Source: Lachnospiraceae bacterium (GTDB lineage Bacteria; Bacillota; Clostridia; Lachnospirales; Lachnospiraceae). Taken from it: DNA of 64,000 nt. The notes under the pieces are model-generated. The model saw only the letters and a list, made by a program, of their open reading frames with translations, did no database searches and was not told the origin of the DNA. Both the position numbers and the translations under genes were made by a program. Where the stretch lies: contig JAFRLH010000030.1 in NCBI GenBank assembly GCA_017431345.1, forward strand, positions 49,014 to 113,013, given 5' to 3'. How positions within the stretch are numbered: position 1 is the first letter of the stretch; every line of letters starts with the position of its first letter. Positions 36,794 to 44,572 of the stretch are shown here, one piece after another.

Positions 36794-37185
36794 GCAGACT
36801 GGATGAAATGATTGCGGAACTGTGCCCAGACGGGGTGGAATACAGAACAGTAAATGAACTCTTTAATACTCGGAACGGATATACTCCTTCAAAAAGCAAC
36901 CCTGAATTTTGGGAGAACGGTACAGTTCCGTGGTTTAGAATGGAAGATATTCGGGAAAACGGTCAAATACTTTCTGATGCGATTCAGTATGTCAATCGGA
37001 AGGCTGTAAAAGGTGATCTTTTTCCTGAAGATTCCATAATTGTTGCTACCTCGGCAACGATCGGTCAACATGCTCTCCTGAAGTGTAAATCGTTGGCTAA
37101 TCAGCGTTTTACATACTTGATGCTCAAAGATGCTTGGAAATCTTCTTTTGACATAAAGTTTTTGTTTTACTATTGCTACAAACTG
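36790..37185 (+). pseudogene. Type I restriction specificity subunit HsdS, 5' fragment
   Basis: About 130 residues match the first target-recognition domain of HsdS: M-S-R-L-D-E-M-I-A-E-L-C-P-D-G-V-E-Y, then W-F-R-M-E-D-I and the A-T-S-A-T-I-G-Q-H-A segment. After about 37185 the reading enters unrelated sequence and stops at 37242, so the conserved linker and second domain are lost. No hsdM or hsdR is present. This is wreckage of a restriction locus. Confidence 0.78.
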
Positions 37186-37311
37186 AAGAGAATCAAGCTC
37201 CTCATCATCTCTCAATTCATCTGGAAGATCATTATCAACTAGCTCGCCAGACTCATCGTAATTCCAGATGGGGTAACAATGATATTCAAGAGAGTATCTT
37301 AAGGTGTTCAT
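37184..37311 (-). pseudogene. 5' fragment of an unknown gene
   Basis: A good start (GGAGG at 37319-37323 before ATG 37311) opens a protein beginning M-N-T-L-R-Y-S-L-E-Y-H-C-Y-P with an acidic stretch D-L-P-D-E-L-R-D-D-E-E-L. It runs into the hsdS fragment after about 43 residues and is truncated there. I do not recognise the family. Confidence 0.5.
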
Positions 37312-37457
37312 TATTTATCCTCCTTAGAAAAGTAGCTGAAGAGATTGTAAATTGAATAACGAATCGTCGTATAGATATTCGCGATCTGAGGCGTGAAGAT
37401 CTGGATAAGGCGGGGGATATAGTGATAGACAGACAGAAGCCAGCCAATCAGCGCATC
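37311..37457 (-). pseudogene. 3' fragment of an unknown, hydrophobic-C-terminus gene
   Basis: A minus-strand frame ends F-S-K-E-D-K with its stop overlapping the next ATG by one base (TAATG). It reads D-A-L-I-G-W-L-L-S-V-Y-H-Y-I-P-R-L-I-Q-I, clearly coding. Its 5' end is missing at about 37457, next to the permease terminator. It and the fragment after it were an operon before deletion. Confidence 0.5.
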
Positions 37458-37481
37458 ACAAAATAATTATACCAAACAAAA

Positions 37482-37520
37482 GAGAACGCTTCCAGATTTT
37501 CATATCTGAAAGCGTTCTTT
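37482..37520 (-). terminator. Terminator of the element A permease gene
   Basis: AGAACGCTT pairs with AAGCGTTCT and, inside one mismatch, CAGAT with ATCTG. The minus-strand side ends in TTTTGTTTGG. It lies 62 bases beyond the permease stop. Confidence 0.85.
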
Positions 37521-37581
37521 TGTCATGGGACTTTTTTCACAGCCCCATTTACATTTGTATGACAGAGGGAGCGGAACTTGG

Positions 37582-38898
37582 TTATCCCACCATTGCGATG
37601 GCAAGATTGCCCCAGACCGGTACGAAGATCATCATGATGGCGGCGGTGATCCAGCCAGCGATCAGCAGAGTCTTCATGTCATTGGACCGGGCAAAGCCGA
37701 GATGTGCCGCATAGTTGGCGGAAGGATAGACGATGGAGGTGATGCGGACCGCTGCGATCAGAACGATGGACCAGGCTGCCATCGGGATTCCCATTCCATC
37801 GGCAGCGGCCCAGAAGGCTTCCTGAATGATCTGCATCTGAGTGACGACCGCGCCTTCCACACCGAATCCGCCCACGAAGGAGGCAATGATCATCAGGAGA
37901 GAGCGGTTGTTGGCTCCGAGGGCGTTCAGAATCAGTGAGGAGAGGGCTTCCCAACCGCCGCCTAGGGAGATGGTGTCGATCATCACACCGGTGAGCAGGA
38001 AGGAGAGGAACATGCCGCCCATCTTTCCCATACCCTGGCCAAAGAGCTTGATGGTCTTGTCGAATTTCTGAGGAATGAAGAGACCCACGATCACGCTCAG
38101 CAGCAGGATGACAAACATGACATACTTCATGTCGCTGCCGGTCACCATGCCGAAGATCAGGCAGATTAGGAAAGTGGCAAGAAATGCAATGCAAGCGTAT
38201 TTCTGGCGATTCGTCGCATGAAATTCCTGAGGAAGTTCCACGTCTTCGTATCTCTCTCCGGATGCCTTGGTCTTCTTCTGGATGAAGAAGGCGAGGATCA
38301 GGCAGACTATTGTCCAGGCGATGGAGTAGGGGAGTGCGGAGTACAGCATGTAGTCCTGATAGCTAAGACCGCTGACACCCAAAGCTGCCGCAACTGCGGA
38401 GCAGAAGGGGCCGATGGTCACGCCCACAAGGCCAGCATTGAACATCAGATAGCAGACAGTGGTGGGGGTCAGACCGGCGGCTGCGACGATGGGAAGAATG
38501 ATCGGAGCAACCACTGCATTGCCGCCGTTTAATGTACCGATCAGGACGACCATGATAAGGGAGACCAGATAGCAGGCAAAGATTGCTTTGCGTTCACTGT
38601 TGACACCCAGTTTTTTTACCACGAAATTGACCACGACCTGATTGATTCCGGCTTCGTGCATCACCAGACCTAGCCCACTGCCGAACATGATGATCAGGCC
38701 GACTTGACCGAGGGTTCCACCGAGGTTCTCCACCAGGATGCCGGCGAATTCCTTCGGGCCCTGCCCCATCAGTATGCAGCCCAGGATCGCGGAGATTCCC
38801 ACGCTCAGGGTGTAGTTTTTGCCGGTTAAGGTCAGAATCAGAAACAGTACAAGGGGAAGCATCGCCCAGAGGGACGGACCGGTTATGATAGCGTGCAT
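37582..38898 (-). CDS. Ion-transporter-superfamily permease (GntP/citrate-type) of the element A regulon
   Basis: A 438-residue protein with about twelve membrane helices and two similar halves. The G-T-L-N-G-G-N-A-V-V-A-P loop near residue 134 and an N-terminal W-A-M-L-P-L-V-L block suggest the GntP/CitMHS side of the ion-transporter superfamily. It probably imports an organic acid or sugar acid. GGAGG at 38908-38912 selects ATG 38898 over the longer open frame. Its promoter (38980-39044) has the shared regulon architecture, and the LysR gene diverges from it. Confidence 0.75.
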   Translation of the reverse strand: MHAIITGPSLWAMLPLVLFLILTLTGKNYTLSVGISAILGCILMGQGPKEFAGILVENLGGTLGQVGLIIMFGSGLGLVMHEAGINQVVVNFVVKKLGVNSERKAIFACYLVSLIMVVLIGTLNGGNAVVAPIILPIVAAAGLTPTTVCYLMFNAGLVGVTIGPFCSAVAAALGVSGLSYQDYMLYSALPYSIAWTIVCLILAFFIQKKTKASGERYEDVELPQEFHATNRQKYACIAFLATFLICLIFGMVTGSDMKYVMFVILLLSVIVGLFIPQKFDKTIKLFGQGMGKMGGMFLSFLLTGVMIDTISLGGGWEALSSLILNALGANNRSLLMIIASFVGGFGVEGAVVTQMQIIQEAFWAAADGMGIPMAAWSIVLIAAVRITSIVYPSANYAAHLGFARSNDMKTLLIAGWITAAIMMIFVPVWGNLAIAMVG

Positions 38899-38979
38899 GT
38901 CATTTTCCTCCATTTTGATTTCATCTGTTTGTCGATTCGGGCCCGGATTCGACGTGGTTTCGTGATATTTTGTGACTTC

Positions 38980-39044
38980 AGTATACCTGATCGGAATATC
39001 CTTGTAAATTATGCAGTTTTGATAGTTGTATAGGAAATGCCTAT
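38980..39044 (-). promoter_or_regulatory. LysR-regulon promoter of the permease gene
   Basis: Read on the minus strand: box ATAG-N7-CTAT (39044-39030), 21 bases, TTTACA (39008-39003), 17 bases, TATACT (38985-38980). The box centre lies near -65 of the predicted start of transcription and contains the T-N11-A LysR motif. Confidence 0.85.
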
Positions 39045-39111
39045 GCAAAACCTTGAAATCATTTTTTTATTATAGTATATTCTAATTGACAAAAACAATA
39101 GGTATCGTTCT

Positions 39112-39147
39112 GGCCTATGCCTATGATCAGGTGAACAGGCATAGGCC
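39112..39147. promoter_or_regulatory. Inverted repeat upstream of the LysR gene
   Basis: GGCCTATGCC (39112-39121) and GGCATAGGCC (39138-39147) form a perfect 10-bp inverted repeat with 16 bases between. It shares CTATG/CATAG half-sites with the regulon boxes and could serve autoregulation. TTGACA lies at 39086-39091, but no good -10 is seen. Confidence 0.55.
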
Positions 39148-39194
39148 GAAGAATGCCCGGATGCCGGGAGGAGAGATCGACTTGGGAGGTTGCT

Positions 39195-40091
39195 ATGAGA
39201 CTGGAACAGCTTCGTTATATCGTGGAAATCGCAGACACCGGCTCTTTTACACTGGCCAGTGAACGTCTGTTTATCGCTCAGCCCAGCATCAGCCAGGCGG
39301 TCTCCGCTCTGGAGAAAGAGCTGAATATGACTCTCTTTATCCGGCAGCGGAACGGTACCGTACCCACGGCAGCCGGATTGCAGGTGATCAACCATGCCAG
39401 AGAGGTACTGCGTGAGGTGGGGGAGATTGAAAAGCTGGCGACGAGTGACTTCACACAGGTGACATCTCTGGTCTCCATCGGTGTGATCCCGACCCTCTCC
39501 GCCTACTATCTTCCGGAGATCGTACCGGATTTCCAGGAGATCTTTCCGAATGTAAGGATTCGGATCCGGGAGGAGGGCACGGAGAAGATCATTCGGGAGT
39601 GTCTTAGCGGCGAGGTGCACCTGGGACTGGTATCGGTCCACGGGCAGCGGGTATTCAATGAAGAACTGCTCTTTCAATATCTGCTGGAGACCCGTCTGAT
39701 GGCTTATGTGGGAAATCGCTCCGCGCTGGTGGGAAGAGATACGATCACCTTTCGCGAGCTTCTGCCCTTCCGGCTCTTTCTGTTCGGAGATGAGTTCTAC
39801 CTGCACCGGTACCTGCTGAATCAGATCAGCCAGTACGGAGAACCTCAGGTCATGTCCACCACCCACAATCCGGAGTCCATCAAACAGTTTGTGATGCGTA
39901 CCGATGCGGTAGGATTCGGACCGGAACTCTCCTTAAAAAATGACCCCTTTGTGCGGGAGGGGTCACTCCACCCCATCGAGATCACCGATGCGGAAAATGT
40001 CCGCTTCGGACTGCTGACCAAGAAGCGGCGGAAACCGGATGTGGCGGCGGACGCCTTCATTCGCACGATACTAAAGCATAAAAATATGTAA
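39195..40091 (+). CDS. LysR-family regulator of the element A catabolic regulon
   Basis: A 298-residue LysR protein. The N-terminal winged helix-turn-helix (residues 1-60) reads L-R-Y-I-V-E-I-A-D-T-G-S-F-T-L-A-S, then Q-P-S-I-S-Q-A-V-S-A-L-E-K-E-L. The effector-binding domain follows from residue 90. GGGAGG at 39184-39189 selects ATG 39195. It diverges from the permease gene and sits among five promoters with one common LysR-type box, so it is the obvious regulator of the whole set. The effector is unknown. Confidence 0.9.
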   Translation: MRLEQLRYIVEIADTGSFTLASERLFIAQPSISQAVSALEKELNMTLFIRQRNGTVPTAAGLQVINHAREVLREVGEIEKLATSDFTQVTSLVSIGVIPTLSAYYLPEIVPDFQEIFPNVRIRIREEGTEKIIRECLSGEVHLGLVSVHGQRVFNEELLFQYLLETRLMAYVGNRSALVGRDTITFRELLPFRLFLFGDEFYLHRYLLNQISQYGEPQVMSTTHNPESIKQFVMRTDAVGFGPELSLKNDPFVREGSLHPIEITDAENVRFGLLTKKRRKPDVAADAFIRTILKHKNM

Positions 40092-40148
40092 TGATACTCG
40101 CAGGACGGATCGACCGGAGCAGCAGTGCCGGGAGCGCCGTCCTGCTTT

Positions 40149-40213
40149 ATAGGCACTAGCTATGAAAGGTTGCATATAGAATATTTTACACCTATCCGTA
40201 TTTTCGATAGAAT
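40149..40213 (+). promoter_or_regulatory. LysR-regulon promoter of the CMD-PrpD-RraA operon
   Basis: Box ATAG-N7-CTAT at 40149-40163, 21 bases, TTTACA at 40185-40190, 17 bases, TAGAAT at 40208-40213. The layout is identical to the permease promoter. Confidence 0.87.
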
Positions 40214-40295
40214 GACAGCAGAACGAAACGAAACCATCGGGTTTCGGAAACAAGGAATGAGCGGAAAGAATGAACCGCCGGAAAGGAATACGGAT

Positions 40296-40604
40296 ATGGC
40301 AAGGAATCACTGGACGATTCTGGGGGAGATGGACCCGGAACTGAATGATCTGATCACAGCATGGAGAACAACCCTGGTTAATGATGAAAAGCTGGAGCGA
40401 AAATACCGGGAGCTGATCAACGTGGCGATGGCCGCTCTGCTGAAGCAGGGAGATGTCGCCCTGGCGCACGCGAAGCTGGCGCATCAGTATGGTGCCACGA
40501 AGGAGGAGATTCTCGGCTCCGTGGAGCAAATGCTGACGATGGGAGGATTTCCTTCCTTCCGATGTGCGATGCTGGCGCTGGATGAGTTTTTCCAGACGAT
40601 CTGA
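40296..40604 (+). CDS. Carboxymuconolactone-decarboxylase-like (AhpD-fold) protein
   Basis: About 102 residues of the AhpD/CMD fold: E-R-K-Y-R-E-L-I-N-V-A-M-A, then H-A-K-L-A-H-Q-Y-G-A-T-K-E-E-I-L. The C-x-x-C redox pair of AhpD is absent (H and A occupy the region), so it is not a peroxidase of that kind; a lactone decarboxylase or isomerase-like role is possible. AAAGGA eight bases before ATG 40296 and the promoter at 40149-40213 exclude the longer frame from 40125. First gene of the operon. Confidence 0.75.
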   Translation: MARNHWTILGEMDPELNDLITAWRTTLVNDEKLERKYRELINVAMAALLKQGDVALAHAKLAHQYGATKEEILGSVEQMLTMGGFPSFRCAMLALDEFFQTI

Positions 40605-40699
40605 TATAAAACGATCCGCGGCATCGATTCCAGGAAGGGAGAGTGCAGGCAGAGAACAGATCACGGTTCATCAGGGGCAGAATACCCAAAGGAGAATGT

Positions 40700-42040
40700 A
40701 TGGACAAGAAGAATCTTACCTCACAGATGGCAGAGTATGCCGTGAGTGAGCATTTCGATACGTATACCGAAAAGGATTTGCAGATGGCGAAGCTCTCCGT
40801 CGCAGACTGGGTGGCGGCAGCGTATACCGGTGTGACGGATCCGGGCGTCCAAAAAGTGCTGGCGCTGGCGGAGGAGGAACACATCGCGGGGGATGCAGTA
40901 CTGATCGGACAGGGAAAGACCAGCGCTCCGGTGAATGCCGCACTGATCAACGGGATGGAGTCCCATGCGATTGATTTCGATGATATTCACGACTATCTGT
41001 CACTGCACCTCTGCTCCCCGGTTCTTCCGGCGGCTCTGGCAGCGGCGCAGATGGCAGGGTCGGATGGAAGAAGCTTTTTGGACGGAACCATGATCGGATA
41101 TCAGATCATGGTGGCCCTCTCTGCCGGGATGATGCCGGAACATTATAATATCGCCCGCTGGCATGCGACGGGAACCATCGGAATCTTCGGGGCAGCGGCG
41201 GCTGCAGGCAGGATTCTGGGTCTGACTCCGGATCAGATGTGTCAGGCGTTTGGGATCTGTGCAGGACTCGGTAGCGGGATTCAGCTCAACTTCGGCACGA
41301 TGGCGAAGCCCATGGCTGCCGGTATGGCAGCGAAGAACGGACTGCTGGCTGTCATCCTTGCAAAGAGAGGGTTCACCGGAAGGGCGGACATCTTCGATAC
41401 GGATTATCTGAAGAATGTATCGGGAAAAGAGGTGGATCCGGAGGTGATTCGGACGCGTCTTGCTGGACCTCAGGGTGTCCATGAGCTGCGATTCAAGCGG
41501 TATCCCTGTGGGGCTCCGACCCACAGCGGGATTATCAACTGCCGCAGAATCCTGGAGGAACATCCCCACACCATCGAAGAGATCGAGAAGATCGTCTTTG
41601 AACCCTATCCCCGCGCGATTCGGCTGGTGGGAAATATGGATCCGAAGACCGGTCTTCAGGGAAAGTTCAGCATCGGATTCACCGCGGCGGCGCAGATCGT
41701 ATTCGGACAGGTGACGATCGAGACCTTTACGGATGAAAATGTTATGGATTCCCGGGTGCAGTATCTGCTTCCGCGGATGGAACTGGTGGGCAACGATGAG
41801 TTCACCTATTCCCGAGGAGGCAGAACCACGATGTACTTTACGGACGGGACCCATGATTCACACACCACCTATCTGCTGGGTCACGAGGTGGACCCGGAGG
41901 ACGCGGCAGGGGACGTATGGGAGAAATATGATGAGATCATGATCTCCCGCGCGGGTGCAGATAAGGCGGGGCAGATCCGCAGACAGTTGGAGCGTCTGGA
42001 GGAGAGCGGAAACCTGGCGGAACTCTGCCGACTGCTGTAA
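40700..42040 (+). CDS. MmgE/PrpD family dehydratase/decarboxylase-like protein
   Basis: A 446-residue protein of the family that includes 2-methylcitrate dehydratase (PrpD), cis-aconitate decarboxylase and iminodisuccinate epimerase. Signatures: H-A-I-D-F-D-D near residue 90, H-A-T-G-T-I-G near residue 154, and K-R-Y-P-C-G-A-P-T-H-S near residue 266. It likely acts on a tricarboxylic or dicarboxylic acid. AAAGGAG lies six bases before ATG 40700. Second gene of the regulon operon; the exact reaction cannot be read. Confidence 0.82.
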   Translation: MDKKNLTSQMAEYAVSEHFDTYTEKDLQMAKLSVADWVAAAYTGVTDPGVQKVLALAEEEHIAGDAVLIGQGKTSAPVNAALINGMESHAIDFDDIHDYLSLHLCSPVLPAALAAAQMAGSDGRSFLDGTMIGYQIMVALSAGMMPEHYNIARWHATGTIGIFGAAAAAGRILGLTPDQMCQAFGICAGLGSGIQLNFGTMAKPMAAGMAAKNGLLAVILAKRGFTGRADIFDTDYLKNVSGKEVDPEVIRTRLAGPQGVHELRFKRYPCGAPTHSGIINCRRILEEHPHTIEEIEKIVFEPYPRAIRLVGNMDPKTGLQGKFSIGFTAAAQIVFGQVTIETFTDENVMDSRVQYLLPRMELVGNDEFTYSRGGRTTMYFTDGTHDSHTTYLLGHEVDPEDAAGDVWEKYDEIMISRAGADKAGQIRRQLERLEESGNLAELCRLL

Positions 42041-42126
42041 GCGGCTCACAAAGACGAGCAAGCGACTCAAAAACATCGGAAGGAAAGACTCCGGGGCCGG
42101 TCGGATGCCGGAGAAGGGACAGGACG

Positions 42127-42789
42127 ATGACGACAGAAGAAAGAAGAAAATGGATCGAAGAATATAAGAAATATCCGACGGGAAATGTCTCGGATGCCAT
42201 GGACAGTCTGGGCATCCGCCGCGGAGCTGTGCTGGGTGTCAGCCGCCTGAATGCGGATCAGCCGAAGGCGGCAGGATTCGCCCTGACGATTCGGCAGATG
42301 CGCCGAAAGACCGCCTGGGATGGCAAAAATCTGGCGAAGCAGGCGGGGATCATCGACCGGGATACTCAGGAGGGGGATCTCCTGGTAATTGACATGGGCG
42401 GGATCCGGGATGTCTCCACCGGCGGAGCGATGCTGGCGCTGCGGGCGCAGATGCGGGGCGTGACGGGGGAACTGACCAACGGATGTCTTAGGGATGCGGA
42501 TGAGATCGGAGAGCTGGGATTCCCGGTGTACTGCGCGGGGACGATACCGGTAAAAAGCGGCATGGATATCGAGACGATCGGCGTCAATGTGCCGGTGATG
42601 GTCGGCGGTGTGCAGATCTGCCCGGGGGATCTGATTCTGATGGATTCCACCGGAGCGGTGTGTGTACCGGCAGATTGGCTGGCGGAAGTTCTGGAGGCGG
42701 CAGAGCGGATTCATCGGAAGGAGGACCGCATGGAGGCGTTTATCCGAAAGGGGCACAGCGTGCTGGAGGCCAGAGATCTGACGGCGTAG
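42127..42789 (+). CDS. RraA-like aldolase/decarboxylase (HMG aldolase family)
   Basis: A 220-residue RraA-fold protein. It has N-V-S-D-A-M-D near residue 19, a G-G-A-M-L-A-L-R-A-Q-M-R-G-V-T-G block near residue 98 and N-G-C-L-R-D-A-D with the catalytic R-D near residue 122. Members with these residues are 4-hydroxy-4-methyl-2-oxoglutarate aldolases or oxaloacetate decarboxylases that release pyruvate. Many members carry G-E in the active loop, while here it is G-G. Third gene of the operon. Confidence 0.82.
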   Translation: MTTEERRKWIEEYKKYPTGNVSDAMDSLGIRRGAVLGVSRLNADQPKAAGFALTIRQMRRKTAWDGKNLAKQAGIIDRDTQEGDLLVIDMGGIRDVSTGGAMLALRAQMRGVTGELTNGCLRDADEIGELGFPVYCAGTIPVKSGMDIETIGVNVPVMVGGVQICPGDLILMDSTGAVCVPADWLAEVLEAAERIHRKEDRMEAFIRKGHSVLEARDLTA

Positions 42790-42885
42790 TGTACGTCCCT
42801 TCGGGGCTCGTATGGCGGCGGTGTGGGAAGAACTATTGATCCGTGAGAAATAGGGATGAGGACAAGGTGAGTGCGTCTGCTGATG

Positions 42886-42909
42886 AAGGCGCGCTGCCTT
42901 TGTTTTTTT
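42886..42909 (+). terminator. Possible terminator of the CMD-PrpD-RraA operon
   Basis: A short AAGGC/GCCTT stem followed by a T-rich run, about 100 bases after the RraA stop. The stem is weak. The rest of the gap to 42996 shows no gene. Confidence 0.45.
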
Positions 42910-42995
42910 GGGCACGAGAGCGCATTCGACGTCCTATGTACATACCAGAGGGACATAATTCAAAATGTCACCGCGGGAAATGTGTTTGGTAAATG

Positions 42996-43060
42996 ATAGG
43001 TGATACCTATGCTAACTTTCGTCTACGATATTTTACACGAATGCATATTCGATATATACT
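42996..43060 (+). promoter_or_regulatory. LysR-regulon promoter of the SMP-30 gene
   Basis: Box ATAG-N7-CTAT at 42996-43010, 21 bases, TTTACA at 43032-43037, 17 bases, TATACT at 43055-43060. Confidence 0.87.
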
Positions 43061-43182
43061 GAGATCAGAAAGAACACAGGAGAACTCGAAACCTGCCGGC
43101 ATGCGTGCTGCCGATCGGTATGGGCGCCGGGGGGAAGAGGTGCTCCGGAGAGTACAAGAGAAATCAATATGGAGGAAAAACG

Positions 43183-44067
43183 ATGTTACTGAATGCTGTA
43201 GATCCGAGATTTTATGAACTGATTAATGCAGAAGCGAAGCTGGAGCCGGTGTCCGTGGGACACTCGGTCACGGAGGGCATCATGTGGTGGCCCCAGAAGC
43301 ACACGCTGATTTTCTCCGACATGAAAGCCGGAAAGGTGTATGAGTGGAACCCGAAGACTTTCGAGACCACCTGCATCCGATATCCGAGCAATATCAACAA
43401 CGGCAACTTCATCGACAAGGATGGAACCATCATCGCCTGTGAGCATGCCACCAGCCTGATCTCCCGCCGGATGCCCGACGGGCGCTACTACAAGCCGTTG
43501 GCGACGCACTACGAGGGGAAGGAACTGAACAGCCCGAATGACATCATCTCCGATTCCAGGGGGCGCATCTGGTTCACGGATCCCACCTACGGCAGAGGAA
43601 ACGGCCCTGCCGGCATCGCCAGGGAGTGCGAACTGGACTTCGCCGGCGTGTACTGCCTGCACCCCGACGGAACTCTGGTTCTCTCCCGGAAAGATTTCGA
43701 GCAGCCCAACGGACTGTGCATGGAGATCGGAGAGAATACGATGCTAGTCAATGATACCCCCCGGCACGAGATCCGCCGTTTCACAGTGGAAAAGGACGGT
43801 ACCCTCAGTGGGGAAGGCGAGGTGATCTGCCATGTGGACGGCCGGCCTGACGGAACCAAGATCGACCGGGAAGGCAATATCTGGACGACGGCCACCGGAA
43901 ACATGCAGGTATTTGACAAGAATGGCGAGCTTCTCGGGAACCTGGATATCCCCGGTACCTGCCGAAACTTCTGTTTTGGCGGGGAGGATCTGGAATATCT
44001 GTATCTGGCGTGTGAGACTATCTGGCGCCTGCCGTTGAAGACGCGAGGAGCGGAGTATTTTAAATAA
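43183..44067 (+). CDS. SMP-30/gluconolactonase-family lactonase
   Basis: A 294-residue six-bladed beta-propeller: E-G-I-M-W-W near residue 33 (metal-binding glutamate), N-S-P-N-D near residue 114, and N-G-L-C-M and D-G-x-K-I-D near residues 176 and 225. These calcium or zinc enzymes open sugar-acid or other lactones. GGAGG at 43171-43175 selects ATG 43183. It forms a single-gene unit of the regulon, which suggests that the pathway has a lactone step. Confidence 0.85.
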   Translation: MLLNAVDPRFYELINAEAKLEPVSVGHSVTEGIMWWPQKHTLIFSDMKAGKVYEWNPKTFETTCIRYPSNINNGNFIDKDGTIIACEHATSLISRRMPDGRYYKPLATHYEGKELNSPNDIISDSRGRIWFTDPTYGRGNGPAGIARECELDFAGVYCLHPDGTLVLSRKDFEQPNGLCMEIGENTMLVNDTPRHEIRRFTVEKDGTLSGEGEVICHVDGRPDGTKIDREGNIWTTATGNMQVFDKNGELLGNLDIPGTCRNFCFGGEDLEYLYLACETIWRLPLKTRGAEYFK

Positions 44068-44184
44068 AGTTCCCGGAGATCCGCAGATCGGATGATGAAA
44101 TTGAGAATGTACAGCAGCTTCAGATGAAGAGTCTAAGGCTGTTGTACGTTTTTCATTTGCAGGCAATGCAAAATAAAAGAGAAG

Positions 44185-44219
44185 GAGCCCGAAAGAATTG
44201 AGGGGATTCTTTCGGGCTC
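44185..44219. terminator. Bidirectional terminator between SMP-30 and the PQ-loop-like gene
   Basis: GAGCCCGAAAGAAT pairs with ATTCTTTCGGGCTC around a loop of about seven bases. It stands between converging transcription units. Confidence 0.9.
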
Positions 44220-44258
44220 TCTCTGTCGAAAACACATTCTGTAAGTTGAGAGCAGGGC

Positions 44259-44543
44259 TTATCGATCGGTGTTCTCTCTCGCTGCATCCAGCGCCCGATT
44301 CCGCCAATAGAGGCAGAAGTCCGCGAAAACCATGACCAGGTTCAGGATATAGAAAAAGACGACGTAGGTGATGTTGCCGCTGATGATTTTGGAACCCAGG
44401 CCGGCAACGTATCCCAACATAATCAGGCAGAGGAAAGGAAGACTCTTTCCCTTCGCGGAGCGTACCTGCAAGGACTTGATGATGTTCATCGGCCAGGAAA
44501 AGCCGAAGCAGACGAGCATGATAACTTCTAAAAACTGTGCCAT
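44259..44543 (-). CDS. Small membrane protein, PQ-loop/SemiSWEET-like
   Basis: A 94-residue protein with three membrane helices, G-F-S-W-P-M-N-I-I-K-S at the end of helix 1 and G-K-S-L-P-F-L opening helix 2. These recall SemiSWEET and YgjV-like halves, though the P-Q dipeptide is replaced by P-M. GGAGG precedes ATG 44543. It lies 29 bases behind the CoA-transferase gene, so it belongs to the regulon. A transport role (sugar or lactone) is possible. Confidence 0.65.
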   Translation of the reverse strand: MAQFLEVIMLVCFGFSWPMNIIKSLQVRSAKGKSLPFLCLIMLGYVAGLGSKIISGNITYVVFFYILNLVMVFADFCLYWRNRALDAARENTDR

Positions 44544-44572
44544 AGATAGGAAACCTCCTGTTCTTTTCAATA

